52,546 nucleotides of DNA from Chitinophaga ginsengisoli (GTDB lineage Bacteria; Bacteroidota; Bacteroidia; Chitinophagales; Chitinophagaceae): NCBI RefSeq assembly GCF_003014595.1, contig NZ_PYGK01000019.1:98664-151209 (forward strand). The letters run 5' to 3'. This document shows, piece by piece, positions 1 to 8,812 of this stretch. Below the pieces are notes generated by a model, which made no database searches, had not been told where the DNA came from, and saw nothing but the letters and a program-made list of their open reading frames with translations. Position 1 is the stretch's first letter. Every line of letters begins with the position of its first letter. The position numbers and the translations under genes were made by a program.

Positions 1-1665
1 GGTGATAACATATACTACGTCCTGACCAGGAACAAAGGTTGTCTGGCTCGGATCTTTTAACTGCTTCACAGTAACGATATCAGCAATAGCTGCAGGGGGG
101 ATACCCGGTGTTGTGCTGCTATTATCTGTCGGATCGTTATCCGGAGTAGTAGACGTTACATTGGCGGCGTTGCTCAAGTTAGCCGTGAAAGAAGCTGGTA
201 CGCTTACAGTCACTGTATATGTCACTACAGCGCCATTTGGTAAAGTGGCAATAGTTTCATTCAGGTTACCGGTACCGCTGGTATTAGGCAGGGTAACAGT
301 TCCTGTTGTTACAGCTGCACTCCACGCACTGATAATTGTTCCCGCAGGTGCTACGTCGCTCACATTTACAGTCTTCGCGTCACTTGGACCGTTGTTGGTC
401 ACAGTGATGATATATACTACATCCTGACCCGGTGTAAAGCTGGTAGCTGTCGTTGTCTTCACTACAGATACATCTGCTTTTGGTGATGCTGCGATAGCAG
501 ACGAAGTGCTGCTGTTATCTGTCAGGTCATCATCAGGAGTGGTAGACGATACACTGGCGGTATTGCTTATTGTAGCGCTGGAAGAAGCTGGCATGTCTAC
601 AGTCACTGCGTAAGTCACTACAGCGCCATTTGGTAGGGTTCCAATCGTCTCATTCAGGTTACCGGTACCGCTGGTATTAGGCAGGGTTACTGTTCCTGTT
701 GTTACGGTTGCTGCCCACGCGCTGATAGTTGTACCAGCCGGCGCGATATCACTCACATTTACATTTTTAGCATCACTTGGACCGTTGTTAGTCACAGTAA
801 TGGTATATACGACATCCTGTCCAGGCGTATAGTCAGTAGCTGTTGTTGTCTTCACTATGGCTACATCGGCTTTTGGCGCTGGGGTTGTAGAAGAAGAAGT
901 GTTATTGTTATTACCCGGTGTTGGGTCTGTTGTACCACTTGTCACCACCGCTGTGTTGCTCAGGTTACCAGAGAAGGAAGCAGGTGTTTTCACTGTTACT
1001 TCATAGCTAACTACGGCGCCATCAGGGAAGGTGGCTATGGTCTCATTCAGGTTACCGGTACCGCTGGTATTAGGCAGGGTAACAGTTCCATTTGTTACAG
1101 CAGCAGTCCATGCACTGATAGTGGTACCAGCTGGTGCTACGTCGTTCACATTTACAGTCTTCGCATCACTCGGACCATTGTTGGTTACGGTGATAACATA
1201 TACTACGTCCTGACCAGGAACAAAGGTTGTCTGGCTCGGATCTTTTAACTGCTTCACAGTAACGATATCAGCAATAGCTGCAGGGGGGATACCCGGTGTT
1301 GTGCTGCTATTATCTGTCGGATCGTTATCCGGAGTAGTAGACGTTACATTGGCGGCGTTGCTCAAGTTAGCCGTGAAAGAAGCTGGTACGCTTACAGTCA
1401 CCGTATAGGTCACTACAGCACCATTTGGTAAAGTAGCAATGGTTTCGTTCAGGTTACCGGTACCGCTGGTACCAGGCAGGGTCACAGTTCCTGTTGTCAC
1501 AGCTGCACTCCACGCACTGATCGTTGTTCCCGCAGGTGCTACGTCGCTCACATTTACAGTCTTCGCGTCACTTGGACCGTTGTTGGTCACAGTGATGGTA
1601 TATACTACGTCCTGACCCGGTGTAAAGCTGGTAGCTGTGGTTGTCTTCACTACAGATACATCGGC
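1..1665. repeat. Near-identical 1188-bp higher-order tandem repeat inside the DUF11 gene
   Basis: Bases 1 to about 475 match bases 1189 to about 1665 almost perfectly, an offset of exactly 1188 bp or 396 codons. This equals three DUF11 units of about 132 codons, so the array is amplified as a three-unit block. The blocks are far more alike than neighbouring single units, which points to recent duplication or gene conversion. Short identical tracts such as GGTTACCGGTACCGCTGG also recur near 265, 657, 1047 and 1458. The array continues beyond the left edge. Confidence 0.9.
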
Positions 1666-4600
1666 TTTAGGTGATGGGTTGATACCTGTTGTAGTACTGG
1701 TATTATTACCAGGCGTATTGTCAGTTACCGGACTTGTCGCAGTAGCAGTATTGCTTAATGCACCGGTAAGGCTTGCCTGTGTTGCAATAGTAATTGTATA
1801 TGTTACAGCTGCACCATTCGGCAGGGTGGCAATCATCTCGTCCAGATCACCAATACCACTGGTAGCAGGCAATGTTACAGTACCACTGGTCACAGCTGCT
1901 GTCCATGCACTGATAGTCGTACCTGTCGGTGCGGTATCCTGCACCCTTACATTCTGTGCATCACTTGGACCATTGTTAGATACAACAATAGTATAAGTCA
2001 CCTCTTCACCAGGTGTATAAGCCGTTGCTGCAGTAGTTTTCACTACAGCTATATCAGCTTTAGGAGCTGGTGTCAATACACCTGAAGTACTGTTATTATT
2101 TCCGGGTACATCATCACGACTGCCGGTAGTTACTGTAGCTGTATTGCTCAGATTACCGGTGTGATCAGCAGGTACGCTGACAGTCACCACATATTTTACT
2201 ACCGCTCCATTTGACATACTGGTGATGATCTGGTCAATATCGCCCATACCATTAGCCGTCAATGGAGATACTGTACCTGCAACTACGCTGGCAGACCAAT
2301 CTTTAATAGTAGTACCCACAGGAGCCACATCCTTAATGTTCACGTCTTTCGCATCACCGGGACCATTATTGGTAACAGTGATGGTATAGATCACATCCTC
2401 TCCGGGTGCATAGGTGGTCTTTGCAGCATCCTGTACCACCTTCACAGTAGCGATGTCTGCTCCCTGTTCCAGCGTGATAGGTGTAGTGGTACTGCTGTTG
2501 TTACCAGGCGTTTCGTCCAGTACGGGACTGGATGCCGAAGCAGTATTACTCAGGGCACTGTTATAAGCAGCAGGTAATGTTACCTGTACTACATAAGTTA
2601 CCACCTCTCCTGCCGGTATGCTGGCAATTGTCTCATTAATATTGCCAACACCACTGGTATGCGGCAAAGCAACGGGACCAGCAGCAGTAGCCGTCCAGGC
2701 AGTTATAGAAGTACCTGCCGGCGCCACATCAGTTACATTCACATTTGTAGCCGTGCTGGGACCATTATTGGTTACAGTGAACACATAGTTCACCGTTTCA
2801 CCGGGGCTATAGGTTGTCTTTGCAGCATTCTGTATTGTCTTTACAACCACAATATCTGCACTCGCCACAACCGCTACGCCACTATTATATTTTATGTTAT
2901 TACAGGTCTCGGTAGTACCACCATTCTTACATTCCAGGTGTGGATCTGTAGGCGGTACAGCTGCATCAGGATTCGTTGCATCAGGATCAGTCACGTCTTT
3001 TGGACGCATGATGCTGGTTTCTATGTTGATGTTGCCTCCCACCAGAGAAGGACCTGCTGTACCTGTCAGGTTGAAGGTAATGATGCAACCATTTGGCAGA
3101 TCAAGCAAGGCGGTATAGTTACCCGAAGCATCCAGCGCTGCATTCTTCACGGTGCCGCAACTTGTACTTGCAGTAATAGCAGAAAGGTCCGCAATCGTAA
3201 ACCCGGCAGGCACTTTAATAGTAAAGGGCGCACCGGTTACATCGCTTGGACCGTTATTAACAACAACCACTTTATAGGTAACAGGCTTACCCACAGCTAC
3301 CTGGGTGGTAGGTGTGGCCGGGGCTACACTTTGAATAGCAAGATCTGCTTCCACGATGTTCAGCGTGGTATTCTGAGATACCATGTCACCAAGGATATAG
3401 GTCCAGGTATCCATAGTTCTCATATCTCCGAAGTTGGTACTCCATTTGTGCCCGTTTGTATTACTGGAAATACCGCTGCCACTGTTCCCATTGGACCTTG
3501 GGTTACTGGACCCGGTCGCATTGGCAAAAGACACATCATCCCAGTAAACGATATCACTCTTTACGCTATTATCGTCGTTTAGTTGTTCTATGATAAGGCC
3601 GTTAGGGTTATCTTCCACATCAATAAAGGGAAAATGTATCTCCGCTCCCTGCAGCTGTATATTGGCGGTAACAGAAGCTGTACCAAGTGCCGGCGCTACA
3701 CCTGCTCCATCTTTGCCATCCCAGAAGATACTGTTATTGCCGGCAACGGCAGTTCCGGTCATCTTCCTGGTCACAAAAGAACCACTTCCCACCAAAGAGA
3801 TACGGTAAGTACCACCTACGCTCGCAGTAAACTTAATATAAGCGCCCTTCTTACTTACCTGTCCGGAAGTACCTTCCACACCATCCACACTGATATTGGC
3901 TACTGAAGGTATAATCTTTGCACCTCTCAGCCAGGTTGTTTTACCTCCGGGCATGATAGAAGAAGCCGGCATGTCTGTAGCCGGTATATTATAGAACATC
4001 TTGTGTGTTATACTGGATGCTCCATCATCTGACCTGGGGTCCCATGTATTGAAATCCGTTCCCGGGTTAGTCCCGGCAACACTTTTATAAATAGGTTCAC
4101 CGGCATCCGTAGCATTGGTTGTAAGCCCTTTGTTGTTTACGAAGGCCACAAAGCCGATACCACTTGATCCGTTATTATTTACTTTATAAACATAACCGTC
4201 TTTTGTCAACACATAAATAACGCCTCTGTAGTTACCAAAGCTGACATACATATTCAGCACATTCGTATATACCCTTCCTGGTATAATAGTTCCACCTGCA
4301 CTTCTCACGGAAACATCCCAGGCAGCAATGGCGCTGCTCGCAGTATTTTGTGTCCATGCGGCATCTGCCGCCGCATTAGCGCCCGTACCTTCGGCAATGG
4401 TTCCCGGAGGATTGGTAGATACCAGTTCTATCTTCCACAATCCCGCCTGTCCTGCGCCAACTACCCGTGAAAAAGGGGTATAACCTACCCACGGTCCCTG
4501 TAGTTCCTGGGTACGGCTGGCTATCTGACCTGTTGTAGTGCTACCTACCGTGGAAGAATATACGGAACCATCAGGCGCCGTCAGGATAATCTGTCCGGAT

Positions 4601-4845
4601 CCTATTCCCTGTGCGCTGCTGGCGGCTCCCAGGGTTTCACCCACTTTAAGATAAGCATAATGTACCCCTTTGTTGGTCAGGGTCCATCCGGTTTTGGTTG
4701 CCGTTGTGGAAACCAGGAACGCACGACCACCTGCTATGCCGCTGGGGTACAGGTCTTTCGAACCTTCTGCATAGCCCCGGTGGCCTGCCAGCAGGCCGGA
4801 CATGAGGAATAAAAGGGAAAACGTTGCTTTGTAAAGTCTATTCAT
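1..4845 (-). CDS. Giant secreted DUF11 repeat protein (N-terminal part, runs off the left edge)
   Basis: An uninterrupted minus-strand frame of 1615 codons starts at 4845 and is still open at base 1, so the C-terminus is missing. Residues 1-26 form a signal peptide (MNRLYK, a hydrophobic core, then GYA). Residues of about 27-495 form a non-repetitive extracellular region rich in G, T, S and N. From about residue 498 onward there are DUF11-type Ig-like units of roughly 132 residues, each with an ADI/ADV..VKT start, a VTNNGPSDA core and an NxSTT end. One divergent unit is followed by seven full units and the start of another. Such proteins are normally surface adhesins or spacer stalks, and in Bacteroidota usually end in a T9SS sorting domain, which would lie outside this window. 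A weak -7-like box (CATATTTG on the minus strand, 4940-4933) lies upstream. Family call is firm; the role is inferred. Confidence 0.88.
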   Translation of the reverse strand, partial: MNRLYKATFSLLFLMSGLLAGHRGYAEGSKDLYPSGIAGGRAFLVSTTATKTGWTLTNKGVHYAYLKVGETLGAASSAQGIGSGQIILTAPDGSVYSSTVGSTTTGQIASRTQELQGPWVGYTPFSRVVGAGQAGLWKIELVSTNPPGTIAEGTGANAAADAAWTQNTASSAIAAWDVSVRSAGGTIIPGRVYTNVLNMYVSFGNYRGVIYVLTKDGYVYKVNNNGSSGIGFVAFVNNKGLTTNATDAGEPIYKSVAGTNPGTDFNTWDPRSDDGASSITHKMFYNIPATDMPASSIMPGGKTTWLRGAKIIPSVANISVDGVEGTSGQVSKKGAYIKFTASVGGTYRISLVGSGSFVTRKMTGTAVAGNNSIFWDGKDGAGVAPALGTASVTANIQLQGAEIHFPFIDVEDNPNGLIIEQLNDDNSVKSDIVYWDDVSFANATGSSNPRSNGNSGSGISSNTNGHKWSTNFGDMRTMDTWTYILGDMVSQNTTLNIVEADLAIQSVAPATPTTQVAVGKPVTYKVVVVNNGPSDVTGAPFTIKVPAGFTIADLSAITASTSCGTVKNAALDASGNYTALLDLPNGCIITFNLTGTAGPSLVGGNINIETSIMRPKDVTDPDATNPDAAVPPTDPHLECKNGGTTETCNNIKYNSGVAVVASADIVVVKTIQNAAKTTYSPGETVNYVFTVTNNGPSTATNVNVTDVAPAGTSITAWTATAAGPVALPHTSGVGNINETIASIPAGEVVTYVVQVTLPAAYNSALSNTASASSPVLDETPGNNSSTTTPITLEQGADIATVKVVQDAAKTTYAPGEDVIYTITVTNNGPGDAKDVNIKDVAPVGTTIKDWSASVVAGTVSPLTANGMGDIDQIITSMSNGAVVKYVVTVSVPADHTGNLSNTATVTTGSRDDVPGNNNSTSGVLTPAPKADIAVVKTTAATAYTPGEEVTYTIVVSNNGPSDAQNVRVQDTAPTGTTISAWTAAVTSGTVTLPATSGIGDLDEMIATLPNGAAVTYTITIATQASLTGALSNTATATSPVTDNTPGNNTSTTTGINPSPKADVSVVKTTTATSFTPGQDVVYTITVTNNGPSDAKTVNVSDVAPAGTTISAWSAAVTTGTVTLPGTSGTGNLNETIATLPNGAVVTYTVTVSVPASFTANLSNAANVTSTTPDNDPTDNSSTTPGIPPAAIADIVTVKQLKDPSQTTFVPGQDVVYVITVTNNGPSDAKTVNVNDVAPAGTTISAWTAAVTNGTVTLPNTSGTGNLNETIATFPDGAVVSYEVTVKTPASFSGNLSNTAVVTSGTTDPTPGNNNNTSSSTTPAPKADVAIVKTTTATDYTPGQDVVYTITVTNNGPSDAKNVNVSDIAPAGTTISAWAATVTTGTVTLPNTSGTGNLNETIGTLPNGAVVTYAVTVDMPASSSATISNTASVSSTTPDDDLTDNSSTSSAIAASPKADVSVVKTTTATSFTPGQDVVYIITVTNNGPSDAKTVNVSDVAPAGTIISAWSAAVTTGTVTLPNTSGTGNLNETIATLPNGAVVTYTVTVSVPASFTANLSNAANVTSTTPDNDPTDNSSTTPGIPPAAIADIVTVKQLKDPSQTTFVPGQDVVYVIT

Positions 4846-5096
4846 AAGTATTGAATAAGTAATAAATATCCCGGCGGAAAGAGCTTCCCGCACGGACATA
4901 ATCGTCCCGGCACGACAAGTGTGGTTGTCATGCAAATATGTTCGTAAGAATAATGTGTTGTGATAGAAATAGCATGAAGTGCCCCATAGGGTACCTGGCG
5001 GTTTCCTTTACATGTTACAGTATCTTTTTTCTCATTAATTCACAGGGTCCATAATCACGGTTTCGGGTCTTTTTTCAGGATCTCTTAATCAACAAC

Positions 5097-5127
5097 ATAG
5101 TATCTTATAGTATCTCTTATAGTATCT
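5097..5127. repeat. Three closely spaced ATAGTATCT direct repeats
   Basis: The 9-mer ATAGTATCT occurs at 5097-5105, 5107-5115 and 5119-5127, with start-to-start spacings of 10 and 12 bp, close to one helical turn. A related CAGTATCTT lies near 5020. The position between two divergent genes fits a cluster of binding sites for a regulator, but simple local slippage would give the same picture. Confidence 0.5.
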
Positions 5128-5277
5128 TCAACAACTAAACAAAACACCTATACGAAGTAGTATGATTTTGCGCCACAAAAGTAGCTAACTATCTCTCGTT
5201 CATGCATAGTAGATATTTGACATACTTGTAGTACAATTACTACAAGCTGTCGATTAATATTACATAATAAAATATTA

Positions 5278-5285
5278 TAACTTTG
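5278..5285 (+). promoter_or_regulatory. Bacteroidota -7 box for the LuxR-type regulator
   Basis: TAACTTTG matches the Bacteroidota -7 consensus TAnnTTTG and lies 51 bp before the start codon at 5337. No good TTTG box is visible about 20 nt upstream, so promoter strength is uncertain. Confidence 0.5.
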
Positions 5286-5336
5286 CTTTATATGCCTTGA
5301 AGGCCACGTAACCATATACCTATTATACGTTGATGA

Positions 5337-5945
5337 ATGAACTATATCCTTATTGCCCATGAACCCTCCGTCGCCCGCGATGGACTTTCTCCGGTCATAA
5401 CCATGTTACCCGCACCCGTTACGGTACTAATGGTAGAAACTGCAGATGATATCATGGCAGCTATGAAAAAACAGACTTTTAACCTGCTTATCCTGAGCAG
5501 GTATTTTCCGGGTATTGATACCCTGTCGATGATGGATGTGATCAGAAAACAGTCTCCTGCCACCAGGATATTGCTCTTTTCTTCCCATAGTGAGAAAGCT
5601 GTGATCATTGATTCCTTATACCAGGAAGCAGATGCCTGTCTCAGTAAAAATTCGACAGAAGCCGAAATACAACTGACCCTCTCTTCCCTCCTGAAGGAAG
5701 AGAAGGACATGCCCCTGTACGTCCCCTCATCTGCCAATCCTTTAGCGCAACTTTCTTCCCGGGAGATAGAGGTCATGAATCTCCTGATAAAGGGGCTTCC
5801 CTTACTGAAAATTGCGGCAACAATGGAATTGCAGCTGACTACAGTCAGCACTTACAAGACCCGTATTTTTAAAAAACTGGAAATCAACTCAATAGTAGAG
5901 CTACTGGAAAAGATCAATATCTACGGCGCGCGGAAAGCAGTATAA
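5337..5945 (+). CDS. LuxR/NarL-type regulator with a degenerate receiver domain
   Basis: The 202-residue protein has the two-domain layout of NarL-family response regulators. Residues 1-125 look like a receiver and residues 136-195 form a LuxR helix-turn-helix (LSSREIEVMNLL at the start). The receiver lacks key residues. The acidic pair after strand 1 reads AHE instead of DD, and the phosphoacceptor position before the PG turn (RYFPG) is Ser54 rather than Asp. The conserved Ser/Thr (S82 or S83) and Lys104 remain. It therefore probably binds DNA without classical phosphorylation, by ligand, partner or level. No histidine kinase lies nearby. It diverges from the DUF11 gene and could control it, which is inference. 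Confidence 0.83.
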   Translation: MNYILIAHEPSVARDGLSPVITMLPAPVTVLMVETADDIMAAMKKQTFNLLILSRYFPGIDTLSMMDVIRKQSPATRILLFSSHSEKAVIIDSLYQEADACLSKNSTEAEIQLTLSSLLKEEKDMPLYVPSSANPLAQLSSREIEVMNLLIKGLPLLKIAATMELQLTTVSTYKTRIFKKLEINSIVELLEKINIYGARKAV

Positions 5946-5957
5946 CACCCTTAATAG

Positions 5958-6049
5958 CACAGCTGGCGGGCTTTTCAGGCTAATAAATTAAATTTTTATC
6001 ATTTGAATATTATTTTTAACTTTATTAGCCAGCTTTCCTGCCAGCTGTG
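5958..6049. repeat. Large imperfect inverted repeat between the regulator and the coiled-coil genes
   Basis: Outer arms CACAGCTGGC (5958-5967) and GCCAGCTGTG (6040-6049) are perfectly complementary. Inner arms GGCTAATAAA (5978-5987) and TTTATTAGCC (6021-6030) are as well. The stretches between outer and inner arms are 10 and 9 bp, and the central loop is 33 bp of AT-rich DNA. In RNA this gives a two-tier hairpin of about 92 nt. It could end transcription of the regulator gene, shape the leader of the next gene, or be a small mobile repeat. Confidence 0.7.
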
Positions 6050-6090
6050 TATATATACTATTATTAATAGCCCCAAACCCCGGTTTTCCA

Positions 6091-6480
6091 ATGGACAAGT
6101 CACTCCGTATTATCATCTACATCGTACTCGGCCTCACGGGTATCAACGCACTCATTACTTTCTTTGAGAAAAGCCAGTTAAAACAGATCCAGAAGAATAT
6201 CGAAGCCTCTCAGAGAAATATTGACACCGCGCTTAATTACATCAATGCCTCCCGCGCAAGGCTGGATTCTTTGCAGGGAGACGTTGACAAGTTCAAGTAT
6301 TACATCAAGAACATCCAGACCAACGTTTCCATTTTAAACACTAAAAAAGAGATAGAGGAAGCTAAGTCGAATGCCAAACTAAAAGAGACACTAGGAGAAC
6401 TGAATGAAAAAGTGAAGAACTTTAAAGAAGACCTGAAGGCCACAGACAGTCTTCCCCCAATTGAAGTAAAACCCCTGTAA
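6091..6480 (+). CDS. Membrane-anchored coiled-coil protein, unknown function
   Basis: This 129-residue protein has one N-terminal membrane segment (about residues 5-24). A long charged helix-forming region follows (about 26-118, rich in E, K, N and Q) that looks like a coiled coil, and the tail is Pro-rich. I do not recognise the family. It is followed after 14 bp by another envelope coiled-coil protein, so the two are probably co-transcribed and may form one envelope assembly. A frame on the opposite strand is a shadow. Confidence 0.7.
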   Translation: MDKSLRIIIYIVLGLTGINALITFFEKSQLKQIQKNIEASQRNIDTALNYINASRARLDSLQGDVDKFKYYIKNIQTNVSILNTKKEIEEAKSNAKLKETLGELNEKVKNFKEDLKATDSLPPIEVKPL

Positions 6481-6494
6481 ACTGACATTCACAT

Positions 6495-7067
6495 ATGAAA
6501 CCATTAACATTACCCAAGCTGCTGCTTGCGATATCGTTCTGCCTTGCCGCCACTCAGGGGTATTCGCAGGACCGCCTCAAAACATTTAAAGATAGCTCCG
6601 GCATCAGCCTGTATAGCATTTACCGGGGCGATACCCTGCTCATTCAATGCGATACAGCATTTATATTGAACAGGCCCACCTTCCGCATCTACAAGAATTT
6701 CTACGATAAAGCCCGTCAGGGCAACACCTCTTTCAAAGGCATCATGGATAGCTATGAGAGTATGATACACCAGCAGGATACCATGCTGAAACAGAAAGAG
6801 TTCTATTACCAGCAACTGAAACAGCAGTTCGACTCACTGTCCGGCAACTCCCTCGCTTTCATGGATAAAACCAGTACAAGCCTGCAGGGCATCTCGGCAT
6901 CCCTGGACAAAGCCACTACCAGCCTGGTAGAAACGCAGAAATTGCTGGCAGATTCCCGTAAAATGCTGGAGGAGGAACGCAGGAAACGTAATTCCAGGGC
7001 CCTGAAATTCGGTATCGGCGGTGCCGTGATAGGCGCGCTTGTCGCAGCCCTGATAGCAGCTCATTAG
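6495..7067 (+). CDS. Secreted coiled-coil protein with C-terminal membrane segment, unknown function
   Basis: The 190-residue product starts with a signal peptide (about residues 1-24, ending GYSQ). Residues 25-70 are a mixed region, residues of about 75-168 are Gln/Leu-rich and likely coiled coil, and residues 171-190 form a Gly/Ala-rich hydrophobic segment (GIGGAVIGALVAAL) that could anchor the C-terminus in a membrane. It lies 14 bp after the previous coiled-coil gene, which supports an operon. The shared architecture suggests a paired periplasmic structure; no enzymatic motif is visible. Confidence 0.7.
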   Translation: MKPLTLPKLLLAISFCLAATQGYSQDRLKTFKDSSGISLYSIYRGDTLLIQCDTAFILNRPTFRIYKNFYDKARQGNTSFKGIMDSYESMIHQQDTMLKQKEFYYQQLKQQFDSLSGNSLAFMDKTSTSLQGISASLDKATTSLVETQKLLADSRKMLEEERRKRNSRALKFGIGGAVIGALVAALIAAH

Positions 7068-7128
7068 GCCGATAAGCCTTATAAAACGACATTTTTAGTT
7101 AACTTGCCTCATTCACCATATACCGGGA

Positions 7129-8007
7129 ATGAAGGCTATTTCTACATATAACATTTCGAAACTATCAGGTATCTTTTCACAGGCAGATAGCCATGGTGAC
7201 TTTCTTTTTATCGGAGAAGAAGATTACACGCCTTCTATCGAAGAACCTTTCAGAACAGATACATATGCCATTGCCTTTCTGAAACAGGGACAAATAGGTG
7301 TCACCGCCGGGTTGACTACGGGCGTCGTTACCGCTCCTTCCCTGCTGACGATCGGGCCTTATGTAATACGTAGTATCCACAAGGTGGAAAACGCTCCCCG
7401 TGTGGACCTGATCTTTTTCAAGGAGAGCTTCTTCCTGGAAAACCAGTCCAATATTTATTACCTCCTGAAGTATGGCTTCTTTGAAAATGAAGACTCACAT
7501 GTACTCCCCCTTTCGGAAGAAAATGTGCAGCGGTTTTCTGCCATCTATGACCTCTTGCGTGCTACCATCCGCGAAGGGCATCCTCACACAAACGATATCA
7601 TCAGAAGTTACCTGAACATCCTGCTCTGTGAGACCGATGCCGCTGCTGCCCGCTTAAAAGAGTCCCAACCCGGGCCCTCTGCCAGCACACACCCCTTACT
7701 GGTCAATTTTAAGCACCTGTTGTCGAAAGAGGTCTTACAGCAACACTCTGTCAGATTCTATGCATCCCACCTGAATGTAACGCCTAAATACCTCTCTGAG
7801 GTGATCAAGGAACAAACCGGCAGGACGGCAGGAGAATGGATAGATCAAACCCTCGTCCTCGAAGCCAAAGTATTGCTCCAGCGAAAAGACCTGACCATTT
7901 CGCAGATAAGCGATCTCCTCCATTTCTCTGACCAATCGGTATTCGGTAAGTTCTTTAAAGTAAATACCGGCATGTCTCCCCTCACCTACCGGAATGCTCT
8001 TACGTAA
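7129..8007 (+). CDS. AraC-family transcriptional regulator
   Basis: This 292-residue protein has an N-terminal cupin-like sensing region (about 1-170) and a C-terminal AraC/XylS double helix-turn-helix (about 190-290). The latter includes VTPKYLSEVIKEQTG in the first unit and the typical FSDQSVFGKFFK and GMSPLTYR signatures in the second. Such proteins bind a small ligand and usually activate transcription. It precedes the TetR-led efflux operon by 142 bp on the same strand, so it may influence it. The inducer cannot be told from sequence. Confidence 0.88.
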   Translation: MKAISTYNISKLSGIFSQADSHGDFLFIGEEDYTPSIEEPFRTDTYAIAFLKQGQIGVTAGLTTGVVTAPSLLTIGPYVIRSIHKVENAPRVDLIFFKESFFLENQSNIYYLLKYGFFENEDSHVLPLSEENVQRFSAIYDLLRATIREGHPHTNDIIRSYLNILLCETDAAAARLKESQPGPSASTHPLLVNFKHLLSKEVLQQHSVRFYASHLNVTPKYLSEVIKEQTGRTAGEWIDQTLVLEAKVLLQRKDLTISQISDLLHFSDQSVFGKFFKVNTGMSPLTYRNALT

Positions 8008-8121
8008 CCAGTATAGCCCCTATCAGACCATAATAACGGAAAAAACAACCAATCTGTCCCTTCACCGGTAAAAACGACGAATAACTCCGTCTTTCTGCCC
8101 TTTCCCTGTGCCTTGTTCTGT

Positions 8122-8135
8122 ATGACCTTTGTCAT
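8122..8135. promoter_or_regulatory. Candidate TetR operator palindrome
   Basis: ATGAC-CTTT-GTCAT is a perfect 5-bp inverted repeat with a 4-bp spacer, ending 14 bp before the TetR start codon. Its right half overlaps the CTTTG of a possible -7 element (GACCTTTG). A palindrome here fits autorepression by the adjacent TetR protein, but it is short enough to occur by chance. Confidence 0.4.
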
Positions 8136-8149
8136 GATAATCGAAGATC

Positions 8150-8812
8150 ATGAAAGAGCAGAAAAATCGTATTAAAGACTTACTCCTCGACACAGCGGAA
8201 GTGATGTTTGCGGAAAATGGTTATGAGGGAACAACTGTCAGAGATATCGCTGCCAAAGCAGGGATCAATCCTGCCCTTATATATTATCATTTTGAGTCCA
8301 AAGAACATTTGTACAAATCTATCTTTGAACTGAGGCTTCGCCTGCTGACGGATGCACTCAAAGCATTGCCGGTAAGTACAACAGCCAGCAGCTTTGAAAA
8401 ACTGACTGGTTATATAGCCGTTTACATGGCTGGTATCAGGGACAATTTTTACTTCTACCGTATTCTGAACTGCGAATTGTTCTCTTTCCGGAACAACTCC
8501 TTCAAGGCTACCATCCTGGAGAATGCCAAAGCCTGCTCCGACATATTCAGGGACGTCATAAGAACTGGCGTTGCCGGGAACGAATTCCGCCATATTGATA
8601 CAGACCTTTTTCTGATGACATTATTCCATCTGTTGCACCAGATCATCGGCGGGTCTCCCCTTGCCAGCGAACTGCTCAACCTGGAAGAGATAACGGAAGA
8701 ACAGATCACCAGCCGTATCACCAACTTTATCTGTCATCAACTCTGTCTATCTGCACATCCATGTAACAACAGCCATAAAAAAAGCATCAATTACCATGAA
8801 AAGTATCATTAA
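8150..8812 (+). CDS. TetR/AcrR-family repressor of the adjacent efflux operon
   Basis: The 220-residue protein has a canonical TetR N-terminal helix-turn-helix: FAENGYEGTTVRDIAAKAGI followed by LIYYHFESKEHLY (about residues 20-58). The rest is an all-helical ligand-binding domain. Its 3' end overlaps the start of the TolC gene by 17 bp, so it is the first gene of the efflux operon and most likely represses it until an exported compound binds. The palindrome at 8122-8135 is a candidate operator. Confidence 0.92.
   Translation: MKEQKNRIKDLLLDTAEVMFAENGYEGTTVRDIAAKAGINPALIYYHFESKEHLYKSIFELRLRLLTDALKALPVSTTASSFEKLTGYIAVYMAGIRDNFYFYRILNCELFSFRNNSFKATILENAKACSDIFRDVIRTGVAGNEFRHIDTDLFLMTLFHLLHQIIGGSPLASELLNLEEITEEQITSRITNFICHQLCLSAHPCNNSHKKSINYHEKYH

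Larger units (their letters stand above)
4846..5336. other. Divergent intergenic region between the DUF11 gene and the LuxR-type regulator
   Basis: This 491-bp AT-rich spacer separates two divergently transcribed genes. I see no convincing gene in it. It contains three ATAGTATCT direct repeats and a clear -7 box for the rightward gene, both listed separately. A minus-strand frame at 5148-5360 has no recognisable features and overlaps the start of the regulator, so it is left out. Confidence 0.6.

Noticed and set aside
1637..1996. Plus-strand frames at 113-427, 1031-1213 and 1637-1996 with similar hydrophobic products
   Set aside because: They recur only because the DUF11 units on the other strand repeat; they have no independent support.
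2659..3582. Plus-strand 307-codon frame opposite the DUF11 gene
   Set aside because: It is the antisense shadow of a repetitive coding region; composition is unnatural and no family features are visible, while the minus frame is a clear secreted repeat protein.
5148..5360. Minus-strand 70-codon frame in the divergent spacer
   Set aside because: No signal peptide, domain or promoter; it overlaps the promoter and start of the regulator.
5342..5851. Minus-strand 169-codon frame
   Set aside because: It lies wholly opposite the LuxR-type regulator, whose domain motifs are clear.
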